Of a stretch of DNA of 64,000 nt, positions 21,921 through 32,302 are shown one piece after another. This stretch comes from Rhizoctonia solani (taxonomy: Eukaryota > Basidiomycota > Agaricomycetes > Cantharellales > Ceratobasidiaceae), in the NCBI RefSeq assembly GCF_016906535.1, contig NC_057380.1, positions 124,001-188,000 of the forward strand, read 5' to 3'. The notes below the pieces were generated by a model that was not told the origin of the DNA, did no database searches, and was given only the letters and a program-made list of their open reading frames with translations. Within the stretch, counting starts at the first letter, position 1; each line of letters starts with the position of its first letter. A program made the translations under genes and the position numbers.

Positions 21921-24900
21921 GGGTACCTGCTGCCGCGCGCAAGGACCCCAAGCACTCTGGGATTGTCGAAATTTGTAATATATCTAATAGTAGAAATAAA
22001 ATCTCCCCCCTGTTCACAATTTTGATCAAACCAGAAAAACAAGCGGATACACTAGAAGTCCTGATAGACTCAGGCGCCACTTCATCATTTCTCCACCCCC
22101 GTACCGCGGAACTACTCCGCCTCCCACTCATAGACCTCCCTACACCCCGCACTGTTACTATGCTTGATGGGTCGAGCCCCCAGGCTGGCAAAATCTGGAA
22201 GAAGGCTAACCTTACCTTCTCCTTTGATGGCAAACAAATGACCGAGACCTTCCTAATCTGCAACACAGGGTCTCATCCTGCCATCCTAGGGTTGAAATGG
22301 TTGGACGCCCACAATCCAGAGATTGATTGGAATTTGCGTACACTCTCTTTCCCCCATACACCGCCAGAACACGTGGCTATTGCTGAGGAAGAGGAAGCTG
22401 ACAAGGACCCTCTTGAAGGAGTACCCCCAGAATACCATCAATACGCTAAGGTATTCGGGGAGGAAGAATTCAACAAGCTCCCACCTCACAGGCATTACGA
22501 CATTGGGATTGAACTTACAGAAGAAGGCCCCCTAAATTTGCCCCTTTATAGTATGACTGACGCCAAATCCGCCACACTCAAGGACTGGCTCAGGGACGAA
22601 CTCAAGGCAGGCAAGATACGGCCCAGCAAGTCTTCTATCAGTTCCCCTGTAATGTTTGTTCCAAAAAAGGATGGTTCTCGTCGCCTAGTAGTGGACTATC
22701 GTCGCCTCAACAATCGGACAAAAAAGAATGTATACCCGTTACCCCGTCCAGATGACCTCATGGCCCAGCTCCGTGGTGCCAAGGTCTTTACCAAATTAGA
22801 CCTAAGATGGGGTTACAACAACGTCCGAGTTAAGGAAGGTGACAAATGGAAGACCGCCTTCCGTACCAAGTACGGTCTCTACGAGTCCCTGGTAATGACA
22901 TTTGGCCTGACCAACGCCCCTGCTGCCTTCCAACACTTCATGAACAAACTATTCAAGGACTTGTTGGATGTATGCGTCATCATTTACCTTGATGACATCT
23001 TGATTTACTCCAAAGACGACGCATCCCACACACAGCATGTTCATGAGGTCCTACGGCGCCTAATGGCAAATCAGCTGTTCTGCAAGGCATCTAAGTGTAC
23101 ATTCCACGTCACTTCTGTGGAATACTTAGGGATCATTGTGTCCAATAAGGGTTTCAGTCTGGATAGGCTTAAAATCCAGGCAGTACAAGAATGGCCGGCC
23201 CCTACCAAGGTTAAAGAAGTCCAATCATTTCTAGGCTTTGCCAACTTTCTCCGCCGATTTGTTGCCAACTTTAGTCACATGGCCAGACCGCTACACAATC
23301 TGGTCAAAAAGGATACACCATGGAAATGGGATACAAAGGAGCAAGAAGCATTTCAAGGTCTAAAAGACGCCATTACCAATGCCCCCGTACTCTGCCACGC
23401 CGACCCCACCAAGCCTTACTTTCTTGAGACAGATGCATCTGGCGCGGCCCTAGGGTCCATACTCAGTCAACGGCAAGAAGACGGACGCCTACATCCACTG
23501 GGATTCCTGTCAGAATCATTCAAGGGTGCTGAACAGAATTATGACACCCACGACAAGGAACTCCTGGCCATCATCCAATCATTTGAATATTGGCGCATCT
23601 TTTTGGAAGGAACTCTGCACCCCATAACGGTTTTCACGGATCACCGAAACCTGGAATACTGGAAGGAATCTAGAACCTTCAATTGCCGCCATGCACGCTG
23701 GCACCTACTCCTGGCTGGGTACAATTTCCAAATCGTGTACCGCCCTGGTAAACAATCCGGAAAACCAGATGCCTTGTCCCGCCGATCAGATCACGCCGAT
23801 GTTCCACCTGCCAATCAAACCATGCTCCCTGACCCCGTATTTGCCAACGTTGCCTTAGTAACCCCTGAAAAGGAACTACAACGCCAAATTGAGACATCCC
23901 TGGATCAGGATGAATCCCTGGAAGAGATACTCCAGTTCCTGCAAAACGAATCCAAGGCACCACCTTCTATCAAAAGGGCGTTCAAGGATTACGAAATGGA
24001 AGCCGGCCTGTTGTTCTACCAAGGGAGGATTGTGGTACCAGATGTTGGGACTTTACGGACGGACCTACTCCGCATATTCCACAACAGCCCTCTGGCAGGA
24101 CACCCAGGCAGACAACGGACATTGGAACTGATTTCTAGGAACTATTACTGGCCCGGAATCCGCGCAGATACCTACTGGCACGTAGACTCCTGTGAAACCT
24201 GCCAACGCATCAGGAAACCCAAGTACGCGTCCATTCCCCCTCAACCCCTGGAATTACCTACACAACCTTGGCAACACGTGTCTTATGACATGATAGTAGA
24301 CCTGCCCAGAGATGGAACTTGCGATTCAATCTTGGTCATTGTTGACAGCTTCACCAAGTACGGGATTTTTGTCAAATGTTCCAAAAAACTCAAAGCACCC
24401 AAGCTGGCGGAACTATTCCTGGAACATGTGTGGAAACGGCACGGAATGCCTGAAAAAACGGTCTCGGATAGGGGAAGGGTCTTCAACAACAAATTCCTAA
24501 AAGCGCTATACAAACGCCTAGGAATAGACCCTCACTTCTCTTCGGCTTATCATCCTCAGAGCGACGGCCAAACGGAAAGGGTGAACCCCTCCATTGAACA
24601 CTTTCTCAGGGCTTACTCAGGGATCAACCAACGGGACTGGACCAAATGGCTCCCAATGGCGGAGTTTGCGTACAACAATGCCGTACATAGTAGCACGGGG
24701 AAGACTCCCTTCAAAGCCTTATACGGATGGGAACCCACCTTAACCCCGTCAAACGTACCAACCAACGTCCCAGAAGCAGACGACCTTGCCCAGACAATGG
24801 AGGCACAATGGAAGGAAGTGGAATCGGCACTCCGGCAATCTAAACAACGTATGACGGCCGGGGAGGAAGGAGGCCCAACGGAATTTGCAATTGGGGAAGA

Positions 24901-25246
24901 GGCTTGGCTGGACGCCAAAAACGTCAACCTCAAAACCTTAAGTCCAAAGCTTACGGAACAACGCCTAGGACCATTTAAGGTTATTGAAAAAATCTCCGAC
25001 CGAGCCTACCGCCTGGAACTCCCTCCAACCATGCGAATCCACAACGTCTTCTATGTAGGGCTCCTGTCTAAAGTCAAAAGAGACAAGAAGCGCACCTTTG
25101 AAAATCGTCCCCCTCCTGTCACCGTGGACGGGGAAGAAGAATACGAAGTAGAAGGAATCACCGATGCCAAGGAACAAAACGGGAAATGGTTCTTCCGAGT
25201 CAAATGGAAGGGTTATGGGTCTGAAGAGAACACTTGGGAACCTTGA
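21915..25246 (+). CDS. Pol of element D (protease-RT-RNase H-integrase-chromodomain)
   Basis: Expressed as a Gag-Pol fusion, about 1,112 codons from the slip to TGA 25244-25246. Order, counted from the slip: aspartic protease ([13 protein letters not shown], about 52), RT ([20 protein letters not shown] about 359), RNase H (ETDASGAALG about 507; FTDHRNLEYW), integrase HHCC finger (about 724-764), DDE core (YDMIVDLP, VSDRGRVFNN, HPQSDGQTERVNPSIEHF; about 796-890), GPF module (QRLGPFKVIEKISDRAYRL) and chromodomain (FRVKWKGYGSEENTWEP). Catalytic residues look intact. Chromodomains of this class bind methylated histone H3 and steer integration to heterochromatin, which fits the self-nesting. The frame stops right after WEP, where B and C have a further Lys-rich tail. 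Confidence 0.94.
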
Positions 25247-25343
25247 GAAAATCTGAAAAATGCCGAAAAAATTTTAGAAAAATACGAAAAGGAGATGAAA
25301 AGGAAGGCCCTTGGCGCTGCCAAGGCCCTTAAAGGGGGGGCAG
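25247..25343 (+). other. Post-pol spacer and polypurine tract of element D
   Basis: Codons matching the Pol C-terminal tail of B and C persist in frame after the TGA. AAAGGGGGGG (25331-25340) is the plus-strand priming polypurine tract, 3 nt before the 3' LTR. Confidence 0.8.
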
Positions 25344-25919
25344 TGTTGTAGACACAATCGATACCAGGGAATTTATTCCCATTTTCTCGAATTTAAACGA
25401 AGACAAACGGACAACTTTTCAAATCACGTGATCTTGGCGCTTATATCATACGCTAAGCGCCAAGCCACGTCCCCACCCGCGCTTATCTCAACCCACGTAG
25501 CCACCTCCACCTGATGACATCACTATGACACGTCAGTGACACGTATGCATGAGTAAGGCCGACTGCGGAGCAGGGTTCTTATTGGATTAGGATTTGCATA
25601 TTCTGTAATTAGTTACCCTCTGTAATATATAAGGAGGCCAACCAACCATGGTAACACCCAGGTTGATTACCTCTTGTCGCATCCCATTGCTGTACGAGGA
25701 CCTTAGGTCCAGTAACCACTTAGTCTACTAGTTCCACGTCGCCTTAAGCGGCTTCTACACTGTACTTAGATAGCTCGTCATCGCCCTTACAGGTCTTGAC
25801 ACCGTAGTATAGTTGGTCGTCGTCGTAGGTAGCTTGCTCACCGCCTTACGCGGTTTTTACTTAGATACATCCGGCCGCAAGCGCCCCCCTCCTTGACGTC
25901 CTTACAGACGTCTGGGACA
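25344..25919 (+). repeat. 3' LTR of element D
   Basis: 576 bp. It differs from 19488-20063 by about 8 transitions, including the R-region change AGGTC to AGGTT that makes this copy an exact complement of the PBS. Confidence 0.94.
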
Positions 25920-25924
25920 CCAAA

Positions 25925-26760
25925 GACTAGGAATAGACCCTCACTTCTCCTCAGCCTACCACCCCCAAAGCAATGGCCAAACGGAGCAAGTAAACCCCAC
26001 AGTTGAACATTTCCTACGAGCGTACTCAGGGGTCAATCAGAAAGACTGGGTCAAATGGTTACCAATGGCGGAGTTTGCCTACAACAACGCCATTCACAGT
26101 TCAACAGGAAAATCCCCATTTAAGGCACTCTATGGATGGGAACCATCCCTCACCCCTAGTAACGTACCAACCAATGTACCTGAGGCAGACAACCTGGCAA
26201 CTAAAATGGAAGCACAATGGCAAGAAATAGAATCGGCACTCCGGCAATCAAAAGTATGCATGACTGCCGGAGAAACAGGAGAACCAGTTAACTTCAAAAT
26301 TGGGGAAGAGGCCTGGCTAGACGCAAGAAATGTCAAGCTAAAAACCTTGAGTTCCAAGCTGACAGAACAACGCCTAGGCCCTTTCAAGATAACCAAAAAG
26401 ATCTCCGACCGTGCTTACCAACTAGAACTCCCTCCTTCCATGCGGATCCATGACGTCTTCTATGTGGGGTTATTGTCCAAAGTAAAACAAGACAAGAAAC
26501 GGGCGTTTGAAAACCAACCGCCACCAGTCACCATAGACGGAGAAGAAGAATACAAGGTGGAGGGAATAACGGATATGGAAGAAAGAAACGGAGAATGGTT
26601 CTTCAGGGTCAAATGGAAGGGTTACGGATCAGAGGAGAATACCTGGGAACCAAGGGAAAACCTCAAGAACGCGGAAAAAATCCTGAAAAATTTCGAAAAA
26701 GAGATGAAGAAGAAGGCCCTCAGCGCTGCCAAGGCCCTTAAAGGGGAGGCAGTGTCGTAG
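25925..26760 (+). pseudogene. pol of element C, 3' part
   Basis: Resumes exactly where 19487 was cut: RLGIDPHFSSAYHPQSNG, the catalytic-glutamate region (here TVEHFLRAYSG), the GPF module and chromodomain (FRVKWKGYGSEENTWEP), then a Lys-rich tail ending at TAG inside the 3' LTR (26758-26760). The frame is fully open. A polypurine tract, AAAGGGGAGG, is at 26740-26749. Confidence 0.9.
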
Positions 26761-27335
26761 ACACACTCAATACCAGGGAATTTATTCCCATTTTCTCGGA
26801 TTTAAACAAAGACTAATGGACAACATTTTCGATCACGTGACTTCGGCGCTTATATCATACAATAAGCGCCGAGCCACGTCCCCATCCGCGCTTACCTCAG
26901 CATACGTAGCCACCTCCACCTGATGACATCACTATGACACGTCAGTGACACGTATGCATGAGTAAGACCGACTGCGGATTGGGGTTCTTATTGGTTATGG
27001 TATTGCATATGTTGTATTTGTAATTAGTTCACCTCTGTAATATATAAGGAGGCCAACCGACCATGGTAACACCCAGGTCGATTACCTCTTGTTGCATCTC
27101 TCAACTGTACAAGGCCTTAGGCCAGTAACTACTAAGTCCCCCACCTGTACTTGTCACCTTAAGCAACTTCCTCATTGTAGATACATAGCTTGCCATTGCC
27201 ATTAGGGCTTTGGTCATTGTACTTAGGTAGTTAGTTGTTGTAGGTAGCCTCCTCACCGCCTTAAGCAGTTCCCACTTAGTTCCATATGGCCACAAGCGCC
27301 TGCTACCTAGACGACCCCCAAGGACGTCTAGGACA
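26753..27335 (+). repeat. 3' LTR of element C
   Basis: 583 bp. Compared with 14460-15042, the differences I noted (about ten) are C/T or G/A within CpG. The R-region 13-mer (27075-27087) is the exact complement of C's PBS. Confidence 0.93.
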
Positions 27336-27847
27336 GTTGCCATGGAATGTGTTGGCGGGTAGGAGCGGCCAGCGTGGGAAGATGCCCGGGACAAGGAGCA
27401 AGTGGGGGTGCGCAAGGTAATGGTGGGCGAGTGGGGAGTGATGAGGGCTGTGTAGCCAGGGGTGCCTATATCAGGACTTATGGGGCGCTTTACTACTCAA
27501 ACGCTAAACCTTTGTCTCAACCAACCTAGCGTTGGACAGTCCTTTCAACCAATCAGCAGCCGTGAGCGGGCGTGATGTGGAGTAGGTTTTCTGCAAGCGG
27601 GTGGATCAACTGTCTAAGGTTGCAGGTAGAGGGTGCGGTGACCGGGGGTATGTGGACAATTAAGACCTATCTGCCTTATAGTAATTTGGTACTAGGTGGG
27701 ACCAATGCTGGTTTGATTATTAACAGCAAAAGGCGAGTCCAATCACCTGATTTCCCTTGTACTAGTACAGGAGGCTCTCTTGTTTGTTGGGTCTTAGTGG
27801 GTGGGGGTGCAGAACGGTTTGCAACCAACGTAAGGTTGATTACCTAG
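27336..27847 (-). other. gag start and leader of element B
   Basis: ATG (27341-27343, minus) plus five more gag nucleotides, then the leader up to the PBS at 27833-27845. The PBS (AGGTAATCAACCT on the minus strand) is a perfect 13-nt complement of the R-region 13-mer in the 5' LTR (28096-28108). Confidence 0.8.
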
Positions 27848-28426
27848 TGTCCTAGACGTCTATAAGGACGTCAAGGAGGGGGGCGCTTGCGGCTGGAGGC
27901 AACTAAGTAGAAAACCGCGTAAGGCGGTGGCAAGCTATCCTACAACAACGACTGGCTATACTACGGTGACCAAGGCCTTAAGGGCGGTGGCCAGCTATGT
28001 AACTACAACAAGGAAGCTGCTTAAGGCGGTGAGGACTGAGTGGCTAAGTAGGTTACTGGGCTTAAGGCCCTTGTACAGTGATGGGATGTGACAAGAGGTA
28101 ATCAACCTGGGTGTTACCATGGTTGGTGTGCCTCCTTATATATTCTGAGTAGCTACTAATTACAAATATAATATATCAAATATGTAATCCAATAAGAACC
28201 TGCTCCGCAGTTGGCCTTACTCATGCCTACGTGTCACTGACGTGTTGTGATGACGTCATAGGTGGAGGTGGCTATGTGATGAGTAAGCGCAAAGGGGGAC
28301 ATGGCTCGGCGCTTTAGCATATGATATAAGCGCCGATGTCACATGACTGAAAATGTTCTCCAATTGCCTTTGTTTAAATTTGAGAAATTGGGAATAAATT
28401 CCCTGGTATTGATTGTGTCTACAACA
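27848..28426 (-). repeat. 5' LTR of element B
   Basis: 579 bp on the minus strand, TGTTGTAGACACAATCAATA...CTAGGACA, with the TATATAA box and R-region 13-mer. It abuts the CGTAC duplication at 28427-28431. Confidence 0.93.
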
Positions 28427-28431
28427 CGTAC

Positions 28432-29061
28432 TCAGGGGTCAATCAACAGGACTGGACCAAGTGGTTGCCAATGGCCAAATTTGCCTACAACAACGCAGTC
28501 CATAGTAGCACGGGAAAAACACCATTCAAAGCCCTGTACGGATGGGAACCTACTCTAACGCCCTCTAACGTGCCCACGGATGTACCGGAAGCCAACAACT
28601 TAGCCCAGACCATGGAAAAACAGTGGAGGGAGGTTGAATCTGCCCTTTGGCAATCTAAGTCAAGAATGACCGCCGGAGAGGAGGGAAGCCCAATAGATTT
28701 TGAATTAGGGGAAGAAGCCTGGCTAGACGCCAGGAACGTTAATCTCAAAACCCTAAGCCCCAAACTAACAGAACAACGTCTAGGGCCATTCAAAGTCATC
28801 AAGGAAATCTCCAACAGGGCTTACCAACTCAAACTACCCCCAACCATGCAAATCCACAACGTATTCTACGTGGGATTACTGTCTAAAGTTAAAAGGGACA
28901 AGAAGCGCACATTTGAAAATCGCCCACCACCAGTGACCGTGGAAGGGGAAGAGGAATACAAGGTGGAAGGAATTACCAATGCTGAAGAAAGGGACGGGAA
29001 ATGGTTCTTCCGAGTCAAATGGAAGGGTTACAGCTCCAAAGAAAATACATGGGAACCTTGA
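28432..29061 (+). pseudogene. pol of element A, 3' part
   Basis: Continues the frame cut at 9104: SGVNQQDW...AYNNAVHSSTGKTPFKALYG, the GPF module and chromodomain (FRVKWKGYSSKENTWEP), then TGA 29059-29061 right after WEP, as in D. Past the stop the old tail is also frameshifted. A polypurine tract (29144-29153) precedes the 3' LTR. Confidence 0.9.
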
Positions 29062-29156
29062 GAAAACCTAAAAAACGCCGAAAAATTTTTAGAAAAATAC
29101 GAAAAAGATATGAAAAGAAGGCCCTTGCGCTGCTAAGGCCCTTAGAGGGGGGGCAG

Positions 29157-29727
29157 TGTCATAGACACACTTGATACCAGGGAATTTATTCCCATTTTCT
29201 CGAATTTAAACAAAGTTGAACGGACAACATTTTCAATCACGTGACCTTGGCGCTTATATCATACGCTAAGCGCCAAGCCACGTCCCCATCTGCGCTTACT
29301 CATCACACGTAGCCACCTCCACCTATGACGTCATCAATGACACGTCAGTGACACGTAGGCATGAGTAAGGCCAACTGCAGAGTGGGGTTCTTATTGGTTA
29401 TGGTATTGCATATGATTGTATTTGTAATTAGATAGTTCTGTAATATATAAGGAGGCCAACCAACCATGGTAACACCCAGGTCAATTACCTCTTGTTGCAC
29501 TCCATACATTGTACAAGGCCTTACAGCCGGTAACCACTTAGATACACGCCTTAAGCGTTGGACTCGCTGTACATACGTAGCTTGCTGCCGCCTTATAGCG
29601 CGTGGTCATTGTAGTTAGGTAGCTTGTTGTTGTAGGTAGCCTCCTTACCGCCTTACGCAGTTTCTGACTTAGTACACACGGCCACAAGCGCCCGCTGCCT
29701 TGATGCCCCTTAAGGACGTCTAGGACA
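29157..29727 (+). repeat. 3' LTR of element A
   Basis: 571 bp, TGTCATAGAC...CTAGGACA, same subfamily as 3394-3963. Followed by AGTAT, which duplicates 3389-3393. Confidence 0.92.
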
Positions 29728-29815
29728 AGTATTAACAATCAGAATAGATGCACAGAATATATGCACAATCTAGGCTAGGTTATCAGGAATAACAACTCCT
29801 AACAAATAGTCTACC

Positions 29816-30112
29816 AACTATGAAGTGCAGGTGGTTGGTTATGTATAGTACCTTAGACTAATGTTACTTAAGCCTAAGTGACTAAGGGTATGTATACTTA
29901 AGGTCTCTGGGATAGTACCTTAAGTAAGAGGGTTACCTGACTAATGTACAGGATTTATAGGATTTGCCTAATAAGTATAGGACTTATAGATGCTCAAGTA
30001 AGACTTAAGACTTATGGGGTTTACCTAAAATATATCTAGGATTTATGAGATATTGTAGATACAGCTATCTACAATATGGGGGGTATGGTGGATTGAAACA
30101 CTATCACTCAAT
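29816..30112 (+). repeat. Direct repeat, copy 1
   Basis: Very similar to 35011-35485 apart from the 173-bp insert in the second copy. It is rich in CTTAAG/TTAGG-type words and ends in ACTATCACTCAA. Nature unknown, perhaps part of another LTR or internal region. Confidence 0.85.
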
Positions 30113-31190
30113 CACAACAATCCTTACAGTATTGTTGCACTATACTCAATGTTGAACTCAACAACTGTGACAGTCAAGGGGCACAGGGTTGCAGTAAGTA
30201 CACTAATAGGTTACCCTGTGTCTGTTGGGACTGGCCTATGGTCTTAGTGCGCCAAATAACCTCCTATGCTATTTACAGTGAGTCAATCACTAAAGTAAAT
30301 GCGCAGATAAGCTGTTAAAGGCTTGTGTGTATATGTCAATATATAAGAGTAAAAGTAGGATAAAAGTAGGATGCATTAGAAGCGTCTTCACAGGGTCCTT
30401 TTATACCCTGAGAAGGTGCACAAACAAGTATATACATGATTGATACCAAGAGGGGGGTACAGGAGGTACATGTGGCAACTGAAACACTTGAGGGAGCCAA
30501 TACTTTGGTACATAGTAAATAATAACAGTTCCTAATATTTGCCCCAAGGCAATGTTTGCCCCAAGGCAGTATTTACCTGTGTAGGTCCTTAGATGTCCCA
30601 AGGCTAAGTGTTTCATCCTTGGAGTAAATAGTCCCAAAGGTAGGATACTGCTGCATTGGGTACTTACAGTAAATGAGGCATAACTCTGCCAAATGTTGTC
30701 CGTTTTGGGTGTTTGACCCAGCGTTCTGGAGCGCGCAAACAGGCGCTCCTAAGCGCAAGCGATCCGGCAGTGTGAGATGCCCAGGTGATGGAGAAAAGGC
30801 GCATTTAGTGCGTTGGCGCTTAAGGGCTGATTAAGCGCCGGAGCACTTGCCTATGCAACTGGGGGGACCCTGAATATTTCTGTGTGTAGCCACAAGATAG
30901 AATCTTGAATAATACATACTACAAACAGGAGAAATATTACTTGTTACCGTTTATCTACTTGGCTGAATTTATGTATATTCAGATGAGTGAGAAAACAGCA
31001 TATATGCTAAAGATATTGCATATTGAGGGTATTCCTGAAGCTTATAGGTTTTGTAAAGGTTGTGATTGGATAGAGGGACCTTGAAAACTCCAGTTTGCAT
31101 CTTTATCTCATTTTATTTACCATAGTATTACTTGTGTAATTAATAAAACAAGTACAGATTATAGAAGAAATGTCATATCCATAACAGACT
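30113..31190. other. No gene seen
   Basis: AT-rich, without LTR1/LTR2 similarity that I can see. About 30700-30860 is locally rich in CpG and GCGC words compared with its CpG-poor surroundings. No family features in the short open frames. Confidence 0.4.
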
Positions 31191-31191
31191 T

Positions 31192-31566
31192 AGTAGTTAC
31201 CAGGCAGTAAGGCCCTTGTACAATGTGGAGGTGCAACAAGAGGTAATCAACCTGGGTGTTACCATGGTTGGTTGGCCTCTTTATATATTACAGAGAGTAC
31301 TAATTACAAATACAGCATGTGTGAGAAGATAAGCTATCTATATGAAATAAGAACCCTGCTCTGCAGTCAGCCTTACTCATGCATATGTGTCACTGACGTG
31401 TCATAATGATGTCATAGGTGGAGGTGGCTACATATGCTGATTAAGCATGGATGGGGATGTGGCTTGGCGCTTAGTGTATGATATAAGTGCCAAAGTCACA
31501 TGATTGAGAATATTGTTTGTTCAACTTTGTTTAAATTTGAGAAATTAGGGATAAATTCCCTGGGTA
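31192..31566 (-). repeat. Truncated LTR1 relic
   Basis: Minus-strand LTR1 from the R/U5 side through the TATA box and U3 to near the 5' end (AGGGATAAATTCCCTGG). CpGs are largely lost and the 3' third is missing. Confidence 0.8.
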
Positions 31567-32023
31567 TATGTCATAACCCATATCTGGAAAGGTTATTACC
31601 ATATATATCCACTGTCAAAGATATATAGTATATGTGATGCACAGTGATATATGAATAATATATATTGCTGGGGGATGTTGCACTCCCCCTGCCCCCCTAG
31701 CTGTGGACCAATGTTAAGGGAGTCTGCGGGCAAGGTCTGAATATTATATTATTATAGAAGAGATTATGTCATCCCCCCCCACCTCAAATCTGTAGTAGTT
31801 TAGTATAGTATTTGATAAAGGACTGGAGGGGGGGAGGTCATGTGACCCTGGTGGACTGTCAGTCTCTAAGTCATGAGCCCTTAGAGTAATGACAGTTCTG
31901 ACTGCATATATGTGAGTATATGCGGCCTTCTAAAGACTGTGGAATATCCTATTAGTAGGTGGCTTGGTCAGGAGACATGCCAGCAAAGGCATGGGTCATG
32001 ACAGTATACATGTGTCTACAACA
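31567..32023. other. No gene seen; ATATAT-rich stretch
   Basis: Low-complexity TATATA and C-run sequence. The last 14 bases (ATGTGTCTACAACA) match a reversed LTR1 5' tip, head to head with the LTR1 fragment at 32024. Confidence 0.4.
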
Positions 32024-32302
32024 GTAAGGCTGCAGTTGGAGTGGGGTTCCTATTTGATACAATATTGGATACAGACATTTGTAATTAGCTAGCACTCTGC
32101 AATATATAAGGAGGCCAACCAACCATGGTAACACCCAGGTTGATTACCTCTTGTTGCATCTCTACTTGTACAAGGGCCTTACAGCCCAGTAAACCTACTT
32201 AGTCTACTTAGTTGTTGCAGCCTTAAGCAGTTCCTCCACTGTACTTAGATAGCTTGTTGTTGCCTTAAGTGGCTTGGTTACTGTAGTTAGGTAGTTAGTT
32301 GC

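Larger units (their letters stand above)
19488..25919 (+). mobile_element. Gypsy chromovirus D, youngest and intact copy
   Basis: Complete 6,432-bp element with equal-length 576-bp LTRs (19488-20063, 25344-25919) and CCAAA target duplications (19483-19487, 25920-25924). It has PBS, gag, -1 pol and a polypurine tract (25331-25340). I count about 8 differences between the LTRs, all transitions. It sits in the integrase region of element C. Both ORFs are open, so it is the best candidate in the window for an active copy. Confidence 0.95.
14460..27335 (+). mobile_element. Gypsy chromovirus C, inserted in gag of B
   Basis: 583-bp LTRs (14460-15042, 26753-27335) and GTTGC target duplications (14455-14459, 27336-27340). 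Gag is intact. Pol is open until interrupted by element D at 19488 and resumes at 25925. No other stop is seen. LTR differences fall almost wholly at CpG sites. Confidence 0.94.
9105..28426 (-). mobile_element. Gypsy chromovirus B, inserted in pol of A
   Basis: Minus-strand element with 579-bp LTRs (3' LTR at 9105-9683, 5' LTR at 27848-28426) and CGTAC target duplications at 9100-9104 and 28427-28431. Gag is split after its eighth nucleotide by element C (14460-27335). Two CGA-to-TGA stops (14433-14435 in gag, 12196-12198 in pol) inactivate it. Otherwise the domains are complete. Confidence 0.94.
3394..29727 (+). mobile_element. Gypsy chromovirus A (outermost of the nest)
   Basis: The LTRs at 3394-3963 and 29157-29727 share subfamily differences not found in copies C or D (for example CACGTAGGCATG). 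The whole is bracketed by AGTAT target-site duplications (3389-3393, 29728-29732). It is interrupted by an LTR2 solo LTR in gag (4518-5088) and by element B in pol (9105-28426). Removing these gives a roughly 6.4-kb element. Gag and Pol are degenerate: a pol stop at 8064-8066, a changed zinc-knuckle cysteine, and a frameshifted tail. Confidence 0.93.
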
